Source: GCA-2690565 sp002457235 (GTDB lineage: Bacteria; Verrucomicrobiota; Verrucomicrobiia; Opitutales; Coraliomargaritaceae). Taken from it: a DNA stretch of 64,000 nt. Below the pieces are notes generated by a model. The model was given only the letters and a program-made list of their open reading frames with translations, made no database searches and was not told the DNA's origin. Positions 9,604 to 19,058 of this stretch are shown here, one piece after another. Position 1 is the stretch's first letter. The number at the start of each line of letters is the position of its first letter. A program made the translations under genes and the position numbers. The stretch spans positions 477,508 to 541,507 of the forward strand of contig JBJLEZ010000001.1 of assembly GCA_045565695.1 (NCBI GenBank), read 5' to 3'.

Positions 9604-9628
9604 TTATTAATATACCTTGACTGTACGA

Positions 9629-10429
9629 TCAGAGCTTTGAATTTGGATCTTTGTGGATAGTATCGTCAATTATTGTATCTTTCGAAACAGGGCGAGGCCT
9701 TGAAAAAACCTTCAGTTTTTTTCTTAAAGACAAAACACTTGCTTGGAAGAGAATCCTTGGCATTGCATTGAGAGCCGTATCTAAAGGATGCATCAGGCAA
9801 TAGCGAATGAGTTGCCTTGAATCTAATGTATGTGCCTGACCTTGCATATAGGTTTTCATTTTACAGTGCTCGTTTTCATAGAGATCGATCCCTAGTAAAA
9901 CGGATTGCTCGTTAAGCTTAAAAGTGAAATGATATTCTCCGTCCATGGGGTTAAATGGAGAGACATGGAAGGTTTTTTTAGACGATGCTTTATAGCTTCC
10001 ATCTGTTTTTTTTTGTAATTGGCTCAAGGGGTATAGATGTCGATCACCAAAGGTGTTATTTACTTCAACTAACGCCTGTAAAAGTTCCGTATCTTTATTA
10101 ATCCGAAAATAAAAATTTACCGGGTTAAAAGCGATTCCTAGATATCTAGGCGATGTGAAGATTAAAGTTTTTTCGTTATCTTTTTCAGGGCTCAAGAATT
10201 CCAATAATTGTTCTTGGATAGGCTTGGGTTTCGCTCGCAAATAATCAATATCTCGAATCTCTAATAAGCATTTTTTATTGTAGCCAAAGAAAGCATGTTT
10301 TTCTGAAAGCGATTGTAAGTCATGTAAATTAAAATGAAAAAAAGTAAAAGGATAACTAAATTTGTGATAAACAGGGAAGAGTCGCTCATGAAATATGGTT
10401 CCTCTGTAAAGTTTATGCGAATCAATCAT
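9629..10429 (-). CDS. DUF1365 family protein
   Basis: The 266-residue product matches DUF1365 (COG3496), with YRGTIFHERLFPVYHKFSYP at the N-terminus, then FTSPRYLGIAFNPVNFYFRI and the NNTFGDRHLYPL and FHVSPFNPMDGEYHFTF blocks that define the family. Its biochemical function is not known. Its start overlaps the stop of the upstream FAD oxidoreductase gene by 4 bases (ATGA), and the CFA synthase gene is upstream of that, so all three are one minus-strand operon. This trio recurs in many bacteria, in part in light or singlet-oxygen regulons, suggesting a role in modifying membrane fatty acids; that role is inference here. Confidence 0.9.
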   Translation of the reverse strand: MIDSHKLYRGTIFHERLFPVYHKFSYPFTFFHFNLHDLQSLSEKHAFFGYNKKCLLEIRDIDYLRAKPKPIQEQLLEFLSPEKDNEKTLIFTSPRYLGIAFNPVNFYFRINKDTELLQALVEVNNTFGDRHLYPLSQLQKKTDGSYKASSKKTFHVSPFNPMDGEYHFTFKLNEQSVLLGIDLYENEHCKMKTYMQGQAHTLDSRQLIRYCLMHPLDTALNAMPRILFQASVLSLRKKLKVFSRPRPVSKDTIIDDTIHKDPNSKL

Positions 10430-11709
10430 AATTGAATATCAAAGGCATTAGCTATTTGAACAGAAGAGAGTACGGCATCTTCGTGGAATCCATAGCCAAA
10501 ATAACTACCGCAAAACCAAGTGTTTCTCAATCCATTTTTTTCCCTAAGTATTTGTTGTGAATTTAAAGCGTCAAAGGAATACAGTGGGTGGGTCAAAATC
10601 GTTGAATTGATCGTCTTATTTGGATCAATTGCTTTTTGGGGATTTAAGGTAACGATGTATGGGCGATTTGTTTTTAGCCTTTGTAAGCGATTCATATAAT
10701 AGCTAACACTCACAGGTGCGACTTCCGTTGAGTGGGTTTCGCTTTCCTTGCGAAGAAAATTCCAGGAGGCCCAGAGTGCCTTTTTTGGAGGCAAAAATTG
10801 AGTATCTGTATGTAAGATAACTTGGTTGTCTTGGTATTTCCATGGTGACAAGCGACCTTCTTCCGATGGATCTGCATCACCCAAAAGTTTAAGAGCGGTG
10901 TCTGCATGTGTGGCGACAACAATATGCTCATAGTACTCAATTGCTCCTGTGTCGTAATGGATTTCACAAGGGGCATTTTCTGGACGCACTATCTTTTGAA
11001 TCCTTGCATCTACTTTAGGAGCTTGCTTCAAAGTTTTTAAAATCGCTTTTACATAGCTGTGACTACCACCTTGGATGGTGTACCATTGAGGAGGATTAAT
11101 CAGCCTTAAGAGTCCGTGATTTTCTAAAAAATGAAGATAAGGTTCTGCGGGAAAATCTCGCATCTTTAGCATGGGGGATGACCAAATTGCAGCTCCCATA
11201 GGAAAGAGATAGCTGTATTGAAATTCTGAACCAAGTTTTCGTTCATCTAAATACTCTCCCAATGTTTTCCCCTTTAGATAGCCATTTTTCAAATCCTTAT
11301 AGCCGATAAAGGCAAAACGAATTAAATCACCGACCAAAGAAAGATGCCTTTGTTTAAATAAGTAACTCAGATTTGGTAAAATACCCCTTAGACTAGTACC
11401 TGCATATCCATAATCATTTTGTGCATCATGATAACTGAAGGTCATACATGATTTTTGAATGGCTACACCAAGTTCATTTAATAAACGGTTGAAATTTGGA
11501 TAGTTCCTAAGGTTCATGACAATGAATCCTGTATCAATAGGAAGTCCTGCATCAGGTCCTTTGGATAGGGTTAAGGTTCGGGTGTGTCCACCTACACGAT
11601 CTTCTTTTTCAATTAAAGTAACATCATGCTTTTTATTTAAAAGATATGCGGCAGTTAGACCTGCTACACCACTTCCAACTACGGCTATTTTTAAGGGTTT
11701 TTCACTCAT
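10426..11709 (-). CDS. FAD-dependent oxidoreductase, amine-oxidase fold (COG2907)
   Basis: This 427-residue flavoprotein begins with the dinucleotide-binding motif IAVVGSGVAGLTAAYLL (about residues 8-24) followed by EKEDRVGGHTRT, the amine oxidase/phytoene desaturase fingerprint. The segment LPIDTGFIVMNLRNYPNFNR and the C-terminal WFCGSYFGYGFHEDAVLS are typical of the COG2907 group. It lies between CFA synthase (4-base overlap) and DUF1365 (4-base overlap). In this conserved context it probably oxidises or desaturates a methylated acyl chain (compare UfaO in furan fatty acid synthesis of Rhodobacter), but the substrate is not evident from sequence. Confidence 0.88.
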   Translation of the reverse strand: MSEKPLKIAVVGSGVAGLTAAYLLNKKHDVTLIEKEDRVGGHTRTLTLSKGPDAGLPIDTGFIVMNLRNYPNFNRLLNELGVAIQKSCMTFSYHDAQNDYGYAGTSLRGILPNLSYLFKQRHLSLVGDLIRFAFIGYKDLKNGYLKGKTLGEYLDERKLGSEFQYSYLFPMGAAIWSSPMLKMRDFPAEPYLHFLENHGLLRLINPPQWYTIQGGSHSYVKAILKTLKQAPKVDARIQKIVRPENAPCEIHYDTGAIEYYEHIVVATHADTALKLLGDADPSEEGRLSPWKYQDNQVILHTDTQFLPPKKALWASWNFLRKESETHSTEVAPVSVSYYMNRLQRLKTNRPYIVTLNPQKAIDPNKTINSTILTHPLYSFDALNSQQILREKNGLRNTWFCGSYFGYGFHEDAVLSSVQIANAFDIQL

Positions 11710-12719
11710 CTTTTAGCAAATAAATAGTGCATGACCGGCCATTCTTTACCTCCGTTATAGGCAAAGAGTTCAGAGCAAGCTAAGTAAAAGATTCTCCATC
11801 GCTGAACCCACAATTTTGAATCCTTTCCGTAGGTATTTAAAAAATGCTTCAGGATGGTTCTTTCTTCTTGGTCTTGCTTCAATAACCAAGCCTCTAACGT
11901 TTTACTATAATGCGCTCCATTGATTTCCCAACGGTTCAGTTCTTTGAATGGCTTGGCTGCACTTGGCAGGTAATTAATCGAAGGCATCATGCCTCCTGTA
12001 AAAAAATGCTCAGCCATCCAATCCCGTTCATGTTCAACCTCAAATAAATAACTTTCTTTATGGTGGGCGAATACATGGATAAAGATACGTCCATCGTCCT
12101 TGAGCCAAGTGTTTAATCGATCAAAGAGCAGGCTATGATTTCTTAAGTGCTCAAACATCTCTACAGAGACAATTCGGTCAAAGCGCTTACTTGTATCAAA
12201 ATCATTGATATCTGAAGCGATGACCTTCAAATTATCTAATCCCCGGCGTTTACTTTCTGAATCAATATAAGCTTTTTGTGTTTTGGAATGGCTCATTGCG
12301 GTGATAGTGCTTTCTGGATAATGCTCCGCCATCCAAAGACTTAAAGAACCCCAGCCGCATCCTAATTCGAGAACGCTTTGCCCATTTTCTAATTCTGCGT
12401 GTTCACAAGATAGGCGAAGCATATTGGCTTCGGCCATTTCCAAAGAGGTTGTCGCTTCATCCCAAAAACAAGAGCTATATTTTAAGCGTGAACCTAAGAC
12501 GCTCTTAAAATACTCTGTAGGTACTTCGTAATGTTGTTCTTTAGAAGTGTCTGTGCATTCAGCAATCGGGCCTTTGCTTAATTCTTCTATCCAAGACTGA
12601 TCAGATTTGGGATTATTCGCTAATAAAAGGGAATGCTGTTTTAATTGATTTCGGATACCCCAACGAATCAAAGAATCAGGAATTAGCCTACGTTCAGCCA
12701 GAAAAGATGGTAAGTGCAT
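11706..12719 (-). CDS. Cyclopropane-fatty-acyl-phospholipid synthase family methyltransferase
   Basis: The 337-residue protein belongs to the Mycolic acid/CFA synthase family of SAM-dependent methyltransferases. It has the YEVPTEYFKSVLG segment and YSSCFW, SAM motif I as VLELGCGWGSLSLWMA (about residues 117-132), and VSVEMFEHL. It is shorter than E. coli Cfa (382 residues), as usual for the copies linked with COG2907 and DUF1365. It methylates or cyclopropanates unsaturated acyl chains in membrane phospholipids. First gene of the three-gene minus-strand operon; the divergent neighbour is a SnoaL-like gene. Confidence 0.9.
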   Translation of the reverse strand: MHLPSFLAERRLIPDSLIRWGIRNQLKQHSLLLANNPKSDQSWIEELSKGPIAECTDTSKEQHYEVPTEYFKSVLGSRLKYSSCFWDEATTSLEMAEANMLRLSCEHAELENGQSVLELGCGWGSLSLWMAEHYPESTITAMSHSKTQKAYIDSESKRRGLDNLKVIASDINDFDTSKRFDRIVSVEMFEHLRNHSLLFDRLNTWLKDDGRIFIHVFAHHKESYLFEVEHERDWMAEHFFTGGMMPSINYLPSAAKPFKELNRWEINGAHYSKTLEAWLLKQDQEERTILKHFLNTYGKDSKLWVQRWRIFYLACSELFAYNGGKEWPVMHYLFAKR

Positions 12720-12847
12720 GGAGTCTCTTGTGATTTATTGTAAGTTATAGCCACAAGGCGGTATTAATCAATGTCGATCCGACTTTATTTTAATATATAG
12801 TTGTTCAACAGATCCATAAAAATTGCACTTTCTACTCACAGCATCTT
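12720..12847. promoter_or_regulatory. Divergent intergenic region between the CFA operon and a SnoaL-like gene
   Basis: This 128-base A/T-rich gap must hold promoters for both directions. On the plus side TAATATATAG (about 12792-12801) could be a -10 element. No operator could be read with confidence, and no adjacent regulator gene (for example a ChrR/LitR type) is present. Confidence 0.35.
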
Positions 12848-13381
12848 ATGGGCTCACATCATCCTATGCACTCACAAACAAATATAGATAGTACTTACCA
12901 AAGCGCTCTCGAATGGACTAAGCCGACTCAGCATCAGATTCCTGATGCAGGAAGTGATGCTGAACGTCTTATGCTTGGGCAGCTTGAGGATTTATTCACA
13001 AACTACACCTATGAAAATCTTCAACTTAGTTTTCCAAAGGTGTATGCGGATGAGTTTTATTTTAGGGACGCATTTAAGCAGTTTAATCGCCTTGATGAAC
13101 TGATGCCTTACATGTTGAAAGGAGTGGAAGCCGTCTCAGGCGTAAAGTTCGTATTCAATCACATTATGCGAACAAAGGATGAATTTTTTATCGAATGGAC
13201 CATGTCGATCCAGTTTAAAGGCAAGGATGAATTTGAATCCTCAATGGGGATGAGTCGCTTTCGCTTTAACTCAGAGGGAAAAGTTATTTTTCATCAAGAT
13301 TATTGGGATCCCACAACGGTCATTTATCAAAAGATACCCATTGCTAAGCAACTGATCCAATTCGTTCAGAATCGCCTTTAG
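12848..13381 (+). CDS. SnoaL-like / NTF2-fold protein linked to the CFA module
   Basis: The 177-residue product has the hallmarks of the small cone-shaped alpha+beta-barrel NTF2/SnoaL fold: LFTNYTYENLQLSFPKVYAD, DEFFIEWTMSIQFKG, and the terminal strand FNSEGKVIFHQDYWDPT. Small NTF2-fold proteins of this kind are frequent neighbours of the CFA/COG2907/DUF1365 genes. It is divergently placed from that operon with a shared 128-base promoter region, so co-regulation is likely. Two Met codons lie near the start (12848 and 12866); the first is used here. A terminator follows 21 bases after the stop. Its substrate is unknown. Confidence 0.8.
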   Translation: MGSHHPMHSQTNIDSTYQSALEWTKPTQHQIPDAGSDAERLMLGQLEDLFTNYTYENLQLSFPKVYADEFYFRDAFKQFNRLDELMPYMLKGVEAVSGVKFVFNHIMRTKDEFFIEWTMSIQFKGKDEFESSMGMSRFRFNSEGKVIFHQDYWDPTTVIYQKIPIAKQLIQFVQNRL

Positions 13382-13402
13382 CGTAATTTAATTTATAAAT
13401 AT

Positions 13403-13435
13403 AAAAGCCACCCTGGAATTCCAAGAGTGGCTTTT
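13403..13435. terminator. Bidirectional terminator between convergent genes
   Basis: AAAAGCCAC (13403-13411) pairs with GTGGCTTTT (13427-13435) around a loop containing GGAATTCC. The flanking A and T runs make it work in both directions, ending the SnoaL-like gene and glnII. Confidence 0.85.
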
Positions 13436-13456
13436 GAAATTATAAGTTCGCTTGGC

Positions 13457-14479
<1,023 letters not shown>

Positions 14480-14523
14480 AATATATGGATTTTTGATTAG
14501 TAAGTTTATATTTAGTGTTAAAA

Positions 14524-14540
14524 GTGAGCAAGAGGCTCAC
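14524..14540 (-). promoter_or_regulatory. Hairpin with T run in the glnII leader
   Basis: Read on the minus strand, GTGAGC (14540-14535) and GCTCAC (14529-14524) form a perfect 6-bp stem with a 5-base loop and are followed at once by TTTT. It lies about 45 bases upstream of the glnII start codon. It could be a leader attenuator or the terminator of a short leader RNA; no known riboswitch was recognised. Confidence 0.4.
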
Positions 14541-14664
14541 CTATCCTGATTGATATAAAAGCAAGATGCGTGCCATTGAGATTAGTGCAAGTATATTTCA
14601 GTTTTCCTCGATTAATTGTAGCAAGAATCTTGCATAAACTAGGCTGATTTGATGGTATCAAGTT

Positions 14665-15108
14665 ATGCAGGAAAAGAAAAATACGGCTTTTGCTCGGGTT
14701 CACATCTCATTTGATGGGCGAGTGAATAAATGGTTCTTGGGACCAAATGCAAAAGAACGTTATGCGAATGAGGTGCAAGTCTTGGAATATCTCGAGAGGA
14801 AAAAGTGTACATTTGTTCCTCGGTTATTAAGCAAAGATGATAAAGAGTTGAAAATGGAGACGACCAATTGCGGTCACATGGTAGAGCGTTTGAGTGATGA
14901 TAAGTGCCAAGCACTTTTTCAAGAATTAGAAACCTATGGTGTGCGTCATGGGGATCAAGCTGTCCGAAATATTACTTACAATGCTAATTTAGGGCGCTTC
15001 TGCCTCATAGATTTTGAATTTGCAACGATCTTGGAAGAGGGCTACGACCCAGGGCCAAAACCAATTACTAAATTTAACCGAGACGATTTTAAAACTTCAA
15101 AGAACTGA
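14665..15108 (+). CDS. Miniature protein-kinase-like protein
   Basis: This is a 147-residue protein with the ordered motifs of the kinase/aminoglycoside-phosphotransferase fold in very compact form: a possible ATP-lysine K22 in VNKWFLG, E36 in ANEVQVLEYL (helix C position), a catalytic-loop-like YGVRHGDQAVRN with H95, D97 and N102, and IDFEFA with D116 in the DFG position. All core catalytic residues appear to be present although normal kinases are at least 200-250 residues. It ends 8 bases before a PP2C phosphatase gene, implying a writer/eraser pair. Family membership is by motif reading only; an RIO- or lipopolysaccharide-kinase-like relative is possible. Confidence 0.65.
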   Translation: MQEKKNTAFARVHISFDGRVNKWFLGPNAKERYANEVQVLEYLERKKCTFVPRLLSKDDKELKMETTNCGHMVERLSDDKCQALFQELETYGVRHGDQAVRNITYNANLGRFCLIDFEFATILEEGYDPGPKPITKFNRDDFKTSKN

Positions 15109-15116
15109 ATTAAGAC

Positions 15117-15956
15117 ATGGGTGAAGAAAGAAAAATTCTGAAGTGGTCAGCGCATACGGATGTCGGTCGTTTTCGTTCGAATAACGAAGATAGCTTTCTC
15201 GCTTTGCAGGTAAATGGGGAGGGTGTTTTTCGTTTGGGCAAGTGGGGTGAAGCGGAAATTGGAACGAGCGATTTTGTCTTTGCCGTAAGTGATGGAATGG
15301 GTGGTGCCAATGCAGGTGAGTATGCCAGCCATCTAGTTGCTGAACAAATGACCCAGTTATTTCCCAAGGTTTTCCAGACGCAGGCTCAAGGAATGACTGT
15401 TTATTTTCAAGACGTTTTAAATGAATTAGTGACTAATGTGCACAGTTCTCTTTCGGATATGGGCGAGTGTTATTCAGAATTAGAAGGCATGGGGGCGACC
15501 TTGAGCTTATGCTGGGTACGATCCGATCGCCTTTATTTTGCGCATGTCGGAGATAGTCGTATTTATCATTTGAGTAAAACAGGTTCGTTCAATCAGTTGA
15601 GTAAAGATCATACACATATTGCTTGGCTTAAAGAAAAAGGAGAAATTTCCGATTATGAAGCACGTAATGACCCTAGGAGAAATATTCTTCATCAGGTAAT
15701 TGGTGGAAAGACTCAGCGCCTCAATCCCCAATTTGGGGAATTAGTATTTGAATCAAAAGACCGTTTGCTAATTTGTTCCGATGGCTTGATTGAAGGTCTA
15801 ATGGATAGTGCATTGAAGCGTATGCTCAATTTTTCTAATCCTATTTATGAAGTACAGTCAGAAGGGGTAGCTCAAGCTATGGTCGATGAATCGGTTCGAG
15901 AAGATGGTAAAGACAATACCACAGCTCTTTGTTTCGAGGTGCTAGATGCAAATTAA
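15117..15956 (+). CDS. PP2C-family serine/threonine protein phosphatase
   Basis: The 279-residue product is a metal-dependent PP2C phosphatase. The conserved motifs are in order: TDVGRFRSNNEDSF (about residues 14-27), AVSDGMGGANAGEYAS, GMGATLSLCWV with RLYFAHVGDSRIYHL, LSKDHT, LLICSDGL and the metal-binding REDGKDNTTALCFEV near the C-terminus. There is no membrane segment, so it acts in the cytoplasm. It directly follows the miniature kinase-like gene and is convergent with glyQS, with 4 bases between stops. Confidence 0.93.
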   Translation: MGEERKILKWSAHTDVGRFRSNNEDSFLALQVNGEGVFRLGKWGEAEIGTSDFVFAVSDGMGGANAGEYASHLVAEQMTQLFPKVFQTQAQGMTVYFQDVLNELVTNVHSSLSDMGECYSELEGMGATLSLCWVRSDRLYFAHVGDSRIYHLSKTGSFNQLSKDHTHIAWLKEKGEISDYEARNDPRRNILHQVIGGKTQRLNPQFGELVFESKDRLLICSDGLIEGLMDSALKRMLNFSNPIYEVQSEGVAQAMVDESVREDGKDNTTALCFEVLDAN

Positions 15957-15960
15957 GAAA

Positions 15961-17502
15961 TTAAGCGTCAATTTGCTCTTCTAAATATTCGATGAGTGCT
16001 TCTTCTGACATTCTTCTTTGTTGGGTCGTGTCTCTATCTCTTAGAGTCACCGTACCATCTTTTTCAAGAGTATCAAAATCTACCGTGATTCCATAAGGTG
16101 TCCCGATTTCGTCTTGGCGGCGATAACGACGACCGATAGCTCCAGAAGCATCATAAAATACATTCCAGCGTTTTTGCAGTTTTCGATAAAGCTTTTCCGC
16201 TATCTCTACCAGCTCGGGTTTATTTTTAACTAATGGGAAAATGGCTGCTTTATAGGGGGCGATTTTTGGGCTGAATCTTAGAACAGTTCGTTTTTCTACA
16301 GCCCCTTTGTCGTTAGGAATTTCGTCTTCATCGTAAGCGGTTGTCAATACGGCGAGTAGGGTACGGTCCACACCAAGCGAAGGTTCTATGACATGAGGAA
16401 TGTATTTCTTCTTTTGGGCTTCATCAAAAATCTCCATTGATTTACCCGAATGTTTTTGATGTTGCCCAAGGTCGTAGTCACTTCTGCAAGCGATTCCCCA
16501 AAGCTCTTGTTTCCCATGCGGAAATTCAAACATTAAGTCGGTAGTGGCTTGAGAATAAAAAGCGAGTTTGTCTTCAGCATGAACATCTTCAGAGACTTGA
16601 TCTTTCGGAATTCCGATAGATTCGAGCCAGTTAATGCAAGTATCTAACCATTCTCTATGAAGTGTTTTCCAATCTGCATCGGGTGAGATAAAGTATTCTA
16701 TCTCCATTTGTTCAAATTCACGAGATCGGAAGATGAAGTTTCTTGGAGTGATTTCATTTCGGAAGGCTTTGCCGATTTGAGCTATACCAAAGGGAATTTT
16801 AACTCGGCCAGTATCTACAATGTTTTTGTAATTTGCAAAAATACCTTGAGCGGTTTCAGGTCTTAAATAAGCAACAGCTGATTGATCTGCTAGTGGGCCA
16901 ACTTTGGTTTCAAACATGAGTTTAAATTCTCTAGGCTCAGTTAATGTCCCTACCGTATTGGCATCTGGACCTAATGTGATCGCTCTTTGAGCTTCATCTA
17001 ATTCAGTGATTTCTACTGCATCTCTGTCTAGTTGGCTTTCGTCTAATTTCGCCTGTTTGTTACCTAGGCTATCTCTGAGTTTTTTAGCTTGTTTGATTCG
17101 GGTGTTTAAATCTGTTCCTTCAATTACCGCAATATAACCAGCGGAAGCGCCCTCTAGCATTACGGGATAAACAAAAAGTTGGTCAGCCCTGTAGCGTAAT
17201 TTAGATTCTTTACAATCAACCATTGGGTCGGAAAACCCATCAACATGTCCCGATGCTTTCCAAATGTCTGGATGCATAATGATCGAAGAATCGAGTCCAA
17301 CAATATCGTCTCTTCTTTGTACCATATCTCGCCACCAGATATTTTTAATGTTGTTTCTTAATTCAACTCCAAGTGGGCCGTAATCAAAAAAGCCATTGTA
17401 GCCTCCATAGATTTCCGAAGAGGCAAAAATAAAACCCCTACGTTTACAGAGTCCAATTATAGATTCCATTAAGGTAAGATTACTCGTGTTGGATTGTTTC
17501 AT
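15961..17502 (-). CDS. glyQS: Glycine--tRNA ligase, single-chain class II
   Basis: The 513-residue enzyme charges tRNA-Gly. It is the eukaryote/archaeal-like homodimeric form, not the bacterial alpha2beta2 type. Visible motifs include the N-terminal LCKRRGFIFASSEIYGGYNG, YGPLGVELRNNIKNIWW, motif 2 around IAQIGKAFRNEITPRNFIFR and SREFEQMEIEYF, motif 3 near EPSLGVDRTLLAVL, and the C-terminal anticodon-binding domain starting at about residue 415. An insertion at about residues 130-185 follows DQLFVYPVMLEG. It is a single gene with a 132-base divergent gap to the acyltransferase gene. Confidence 0.95.
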   Translation of the reverse strand: MKQSNTSNLTLMESIIGLCKRRGFIFASSEIYGGYNGFFDYGPLGVELRNNIKNIWWRDMVQRRDDIVGLDSSIIMHPDIWKASGHVDGFSDPMVDCKESKLRYRADQLFVYPVMLEGASAGYIAVIEGTDLNTRIKQAKKLRDSLGNKQAKLDESQLDRDAVEITELDEAQRAITLGPDANTVGTLTEPREFKLMFETKVGPLADQSAVAYLRPETAQGIFANYKNIVDTGRVKIPFGIAQIGKAFRNEITPRNFIFRSREFEQMEIEYFISPDADWKTLHREWLDTCINWLESIGIPKDQVSEDVHAEDKLAFYSQATTDLMFEFPHGKQELWGIACRSDYDLGQHQKHSGKSMEIFDEAQKKKYIPHVIEPSLGVDRTLLAVLTTAYDEDEIPNDKGAVEKRTVLRFSPKIAPYKAAIFPLVKNKPELVEIAEKLYRKLQKRWNVFYDASGAIGRRYRRQDEIGTPYGITVDFDTLEKDGTVTLRDRDTTQQRRMSEEALIEYLEEQIDA

Positions 17503-17634
17503 TTAACTGAACAATGGTATGTGATATTTCAGCGTCAAGTTTAGGATTTAATATTAATAATTAATTTACTTTCTCTTCTCATTCCCTAATGATTGATTAT
17601 TTCAATGAGCTGTAATTATACAGTGTAACTTTTC

Positions 17635-18336
17635 ATGAGTACTTCATCAACGTTCAGTCTGCCCAAGCGTCTCTTGCTCTTATTCTTAGGGCTATTTCTC
17701 CATATCTTGGCAAGAACTTTGAGAATTAAAAATGATGAAGCGACTCAATGTTTCTTGGATGGAGAAATGCATAAACAAAAAGATGCAGAATCATCTTTTT
17801 TATTATTTTGGCATAATCAATTACTTTTGATCTTTCTAATATTAATTGTTTATAAAAAGAAGTTTCCGCCATTTACAGTTTTGGTCAGTTCAAATAAAAG
17901 TGCAGATATCTTTGCAACACTCTTAGAAAAAAATGGCTATTCTATTGTTCGAGGTTCCGCTAATAACAAATCCTTCCAAGCACTGAGAGGGATTCATAAT
18001 GCGATCAAGAAGAAGCATATAATTGGCTATGCTGCAGATGGGCCAACCGGACCTATCTATCAATTCAAGCCTGGGGCGGTCTTTTTATCTTATAAATACA
18101 AAGTGCCGATTGATTTAATTAATATAAAGCCTGCGCAGATGATTACCTTTAAGACTTGGGATAGACTGATTCTGCCTCTGCCCTTTGCTAAGGTGCAGTT
18201 TAAGTGGCGTCGAGTCACTCCCAATGAATTTGAAGACAATACAAGTGATGCCCGATCCAAAGAAGGGCTGAATCAATCGGTCTCAAAATTGCAAGACCAC
18301 ATGCAATCCATATCAGGAGACTTTAAAGCCAATTAA
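17635..18336 (+). CDS. DUF374 / lysophospholipid acyltransferase-like protein
   Basis: The 233-residue protein resembles the DUF374 branch of the LPLAT superfamily. It has a membrane-seeking N-terminus (LLLLFLGLFLHILARTL), the FWHNQLLLIFLIL segment where the acyltransferase His-box region (H-N) sits, LVSSNKSADIFATLLEKNGY, RGSANNKSFQALRG, and the AADGPTGPIYQFKPGAVFLS block. The family is thought to act on lipid A or phospholipid precursors at the inner membrane, with the substrate unproven. It converges with the next gene with a 14-base overlap. Confidence 0.85.
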   Translation: MSTSSTFSLPKRLLLLFLGLFLHILARTLRIKNDEATQCFLDGEMHKQKDAESSFLLFWHNQLLLIFLILIVYKKKFPPFTVLVSSNKSADIFATLLEKNGYSIVRGSANNKSFQALRGIHNAIKKKHIIGYAADGPTGPIYQFKPGAVFLSYKYKVPIDLINIKPAQMITFKTWDRLILPLPFAKVQFKWRRVTPNEFEDNTSDARSKEGLNQSVSKLQDHMQSISGDFKAN

Positions 18337-18706
18337 AAGTCGGTGCAGTTATAGATGTTTCGTCTGATTGAGCAAATTGATTTTCACCATTGGCCCATAG
18401 TTCATCATTGATGAGCAATTTATATTCTATCGGGTTATCCGCAGTTTTTGTTTCCCATGCCCATTCGTAGGGAGATAGGTTTCTCATTAAAATACCTACA
18501 TCCCAGCTCAGTCCTGCACCTTCACCTCGAATATACAAGTTATTGCCAAAGCCGACATCGACTCGTGCTGCTATCGTTGTTTTGGTTGCTATTTTCTTCT
18601 TGGCTCGAGCTTTCTTTGCAACTGGCTTTGTTGCTTTTTTGACCGCCTTTTTCGCCGCGGTTTTTGTCGCTTTTTTCACTGCTTTCTTTGTTGTTTTCTT
18701 TGTCAT
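18323..18706 (-). CDS. Histone-H1-like Lys/Ala tail fused to a starch-binding-like (CBM20/48-type) domain
   Basis: This 127-residue protein has two distinct parts. Residues 1-45 are a Lys/Ala/Thr repeat of the bacterial histone-H1-like kind (TKKTTKKAVKKATKTAAKKA and similar). Residues 48-127 look like a small beta-sandwich of the AMPK/CBM48-CBM20 type: NLYIRGEGAGLSWDVGILM, then YEWAWETK and IEYKLLINDELWANGENQF, matching the W-D-x-G and E-Y-K/R-x-x-I-x-D pattern of glycogen-binding modules. Neither part has a catalytic motif. It is a single gene with a 350-base A/T-rich upstream region. The domain call is by pattern only. Confidence 0.7.
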   Translation of the reverse strand: MTKKTTKKAVKKATKTAAKKAVKKATKPVAKKARAKKKIATKTTIAARVDVGFGNNLYIRGEGAGLSWDVGILMRNLSPYEWAWETKTADNPIEYKLLINDELWANGENQFAQSDETSITAPTFNWL

Positions 18707-19058
18707 TTTGAAGAGTTTAAATTTTTTGAATATTTGATCTGTGTATTTTAGTCGAAATTGAAAGTCACAGGATTGTGTTAAATATAAATTTGATTTTTAG
18801 TCTGAATCGTTTTTTCTAAATAGGCAATCCCTTTAAATCAAGATAGTGCAATAAATCGAAGTTTAGAGAACTTGAAGCACTTGCTAAAATACTATCTTTG
18901 TTTTGAGTGATCTTTGACGATTGATTTAAACTTTACAGATTTAATTATAAAGAATACTTTTGTAGGTTCATAATCACCAAGCTATAGCATATTTCTTAAG
19001 CTTACGGATTTTTTATACGCAAGGTGATTAGTTGTTTTATTTTGTTCTTTCTTAAGTT
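18707..19058. other. A/T-rich intergenic stretch upstream of rnpB
   Basis: This 352-base stretch contains no credible reading frame. It must hold the promoter of the H1-like gene (minus) and that of rnpB (plus). TTATAAAG near 18949 and the run TTTTTTATACGC near 19010 are possible -10 regions, but no promoter could be assigned with confidence. Confidence 0.4.
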
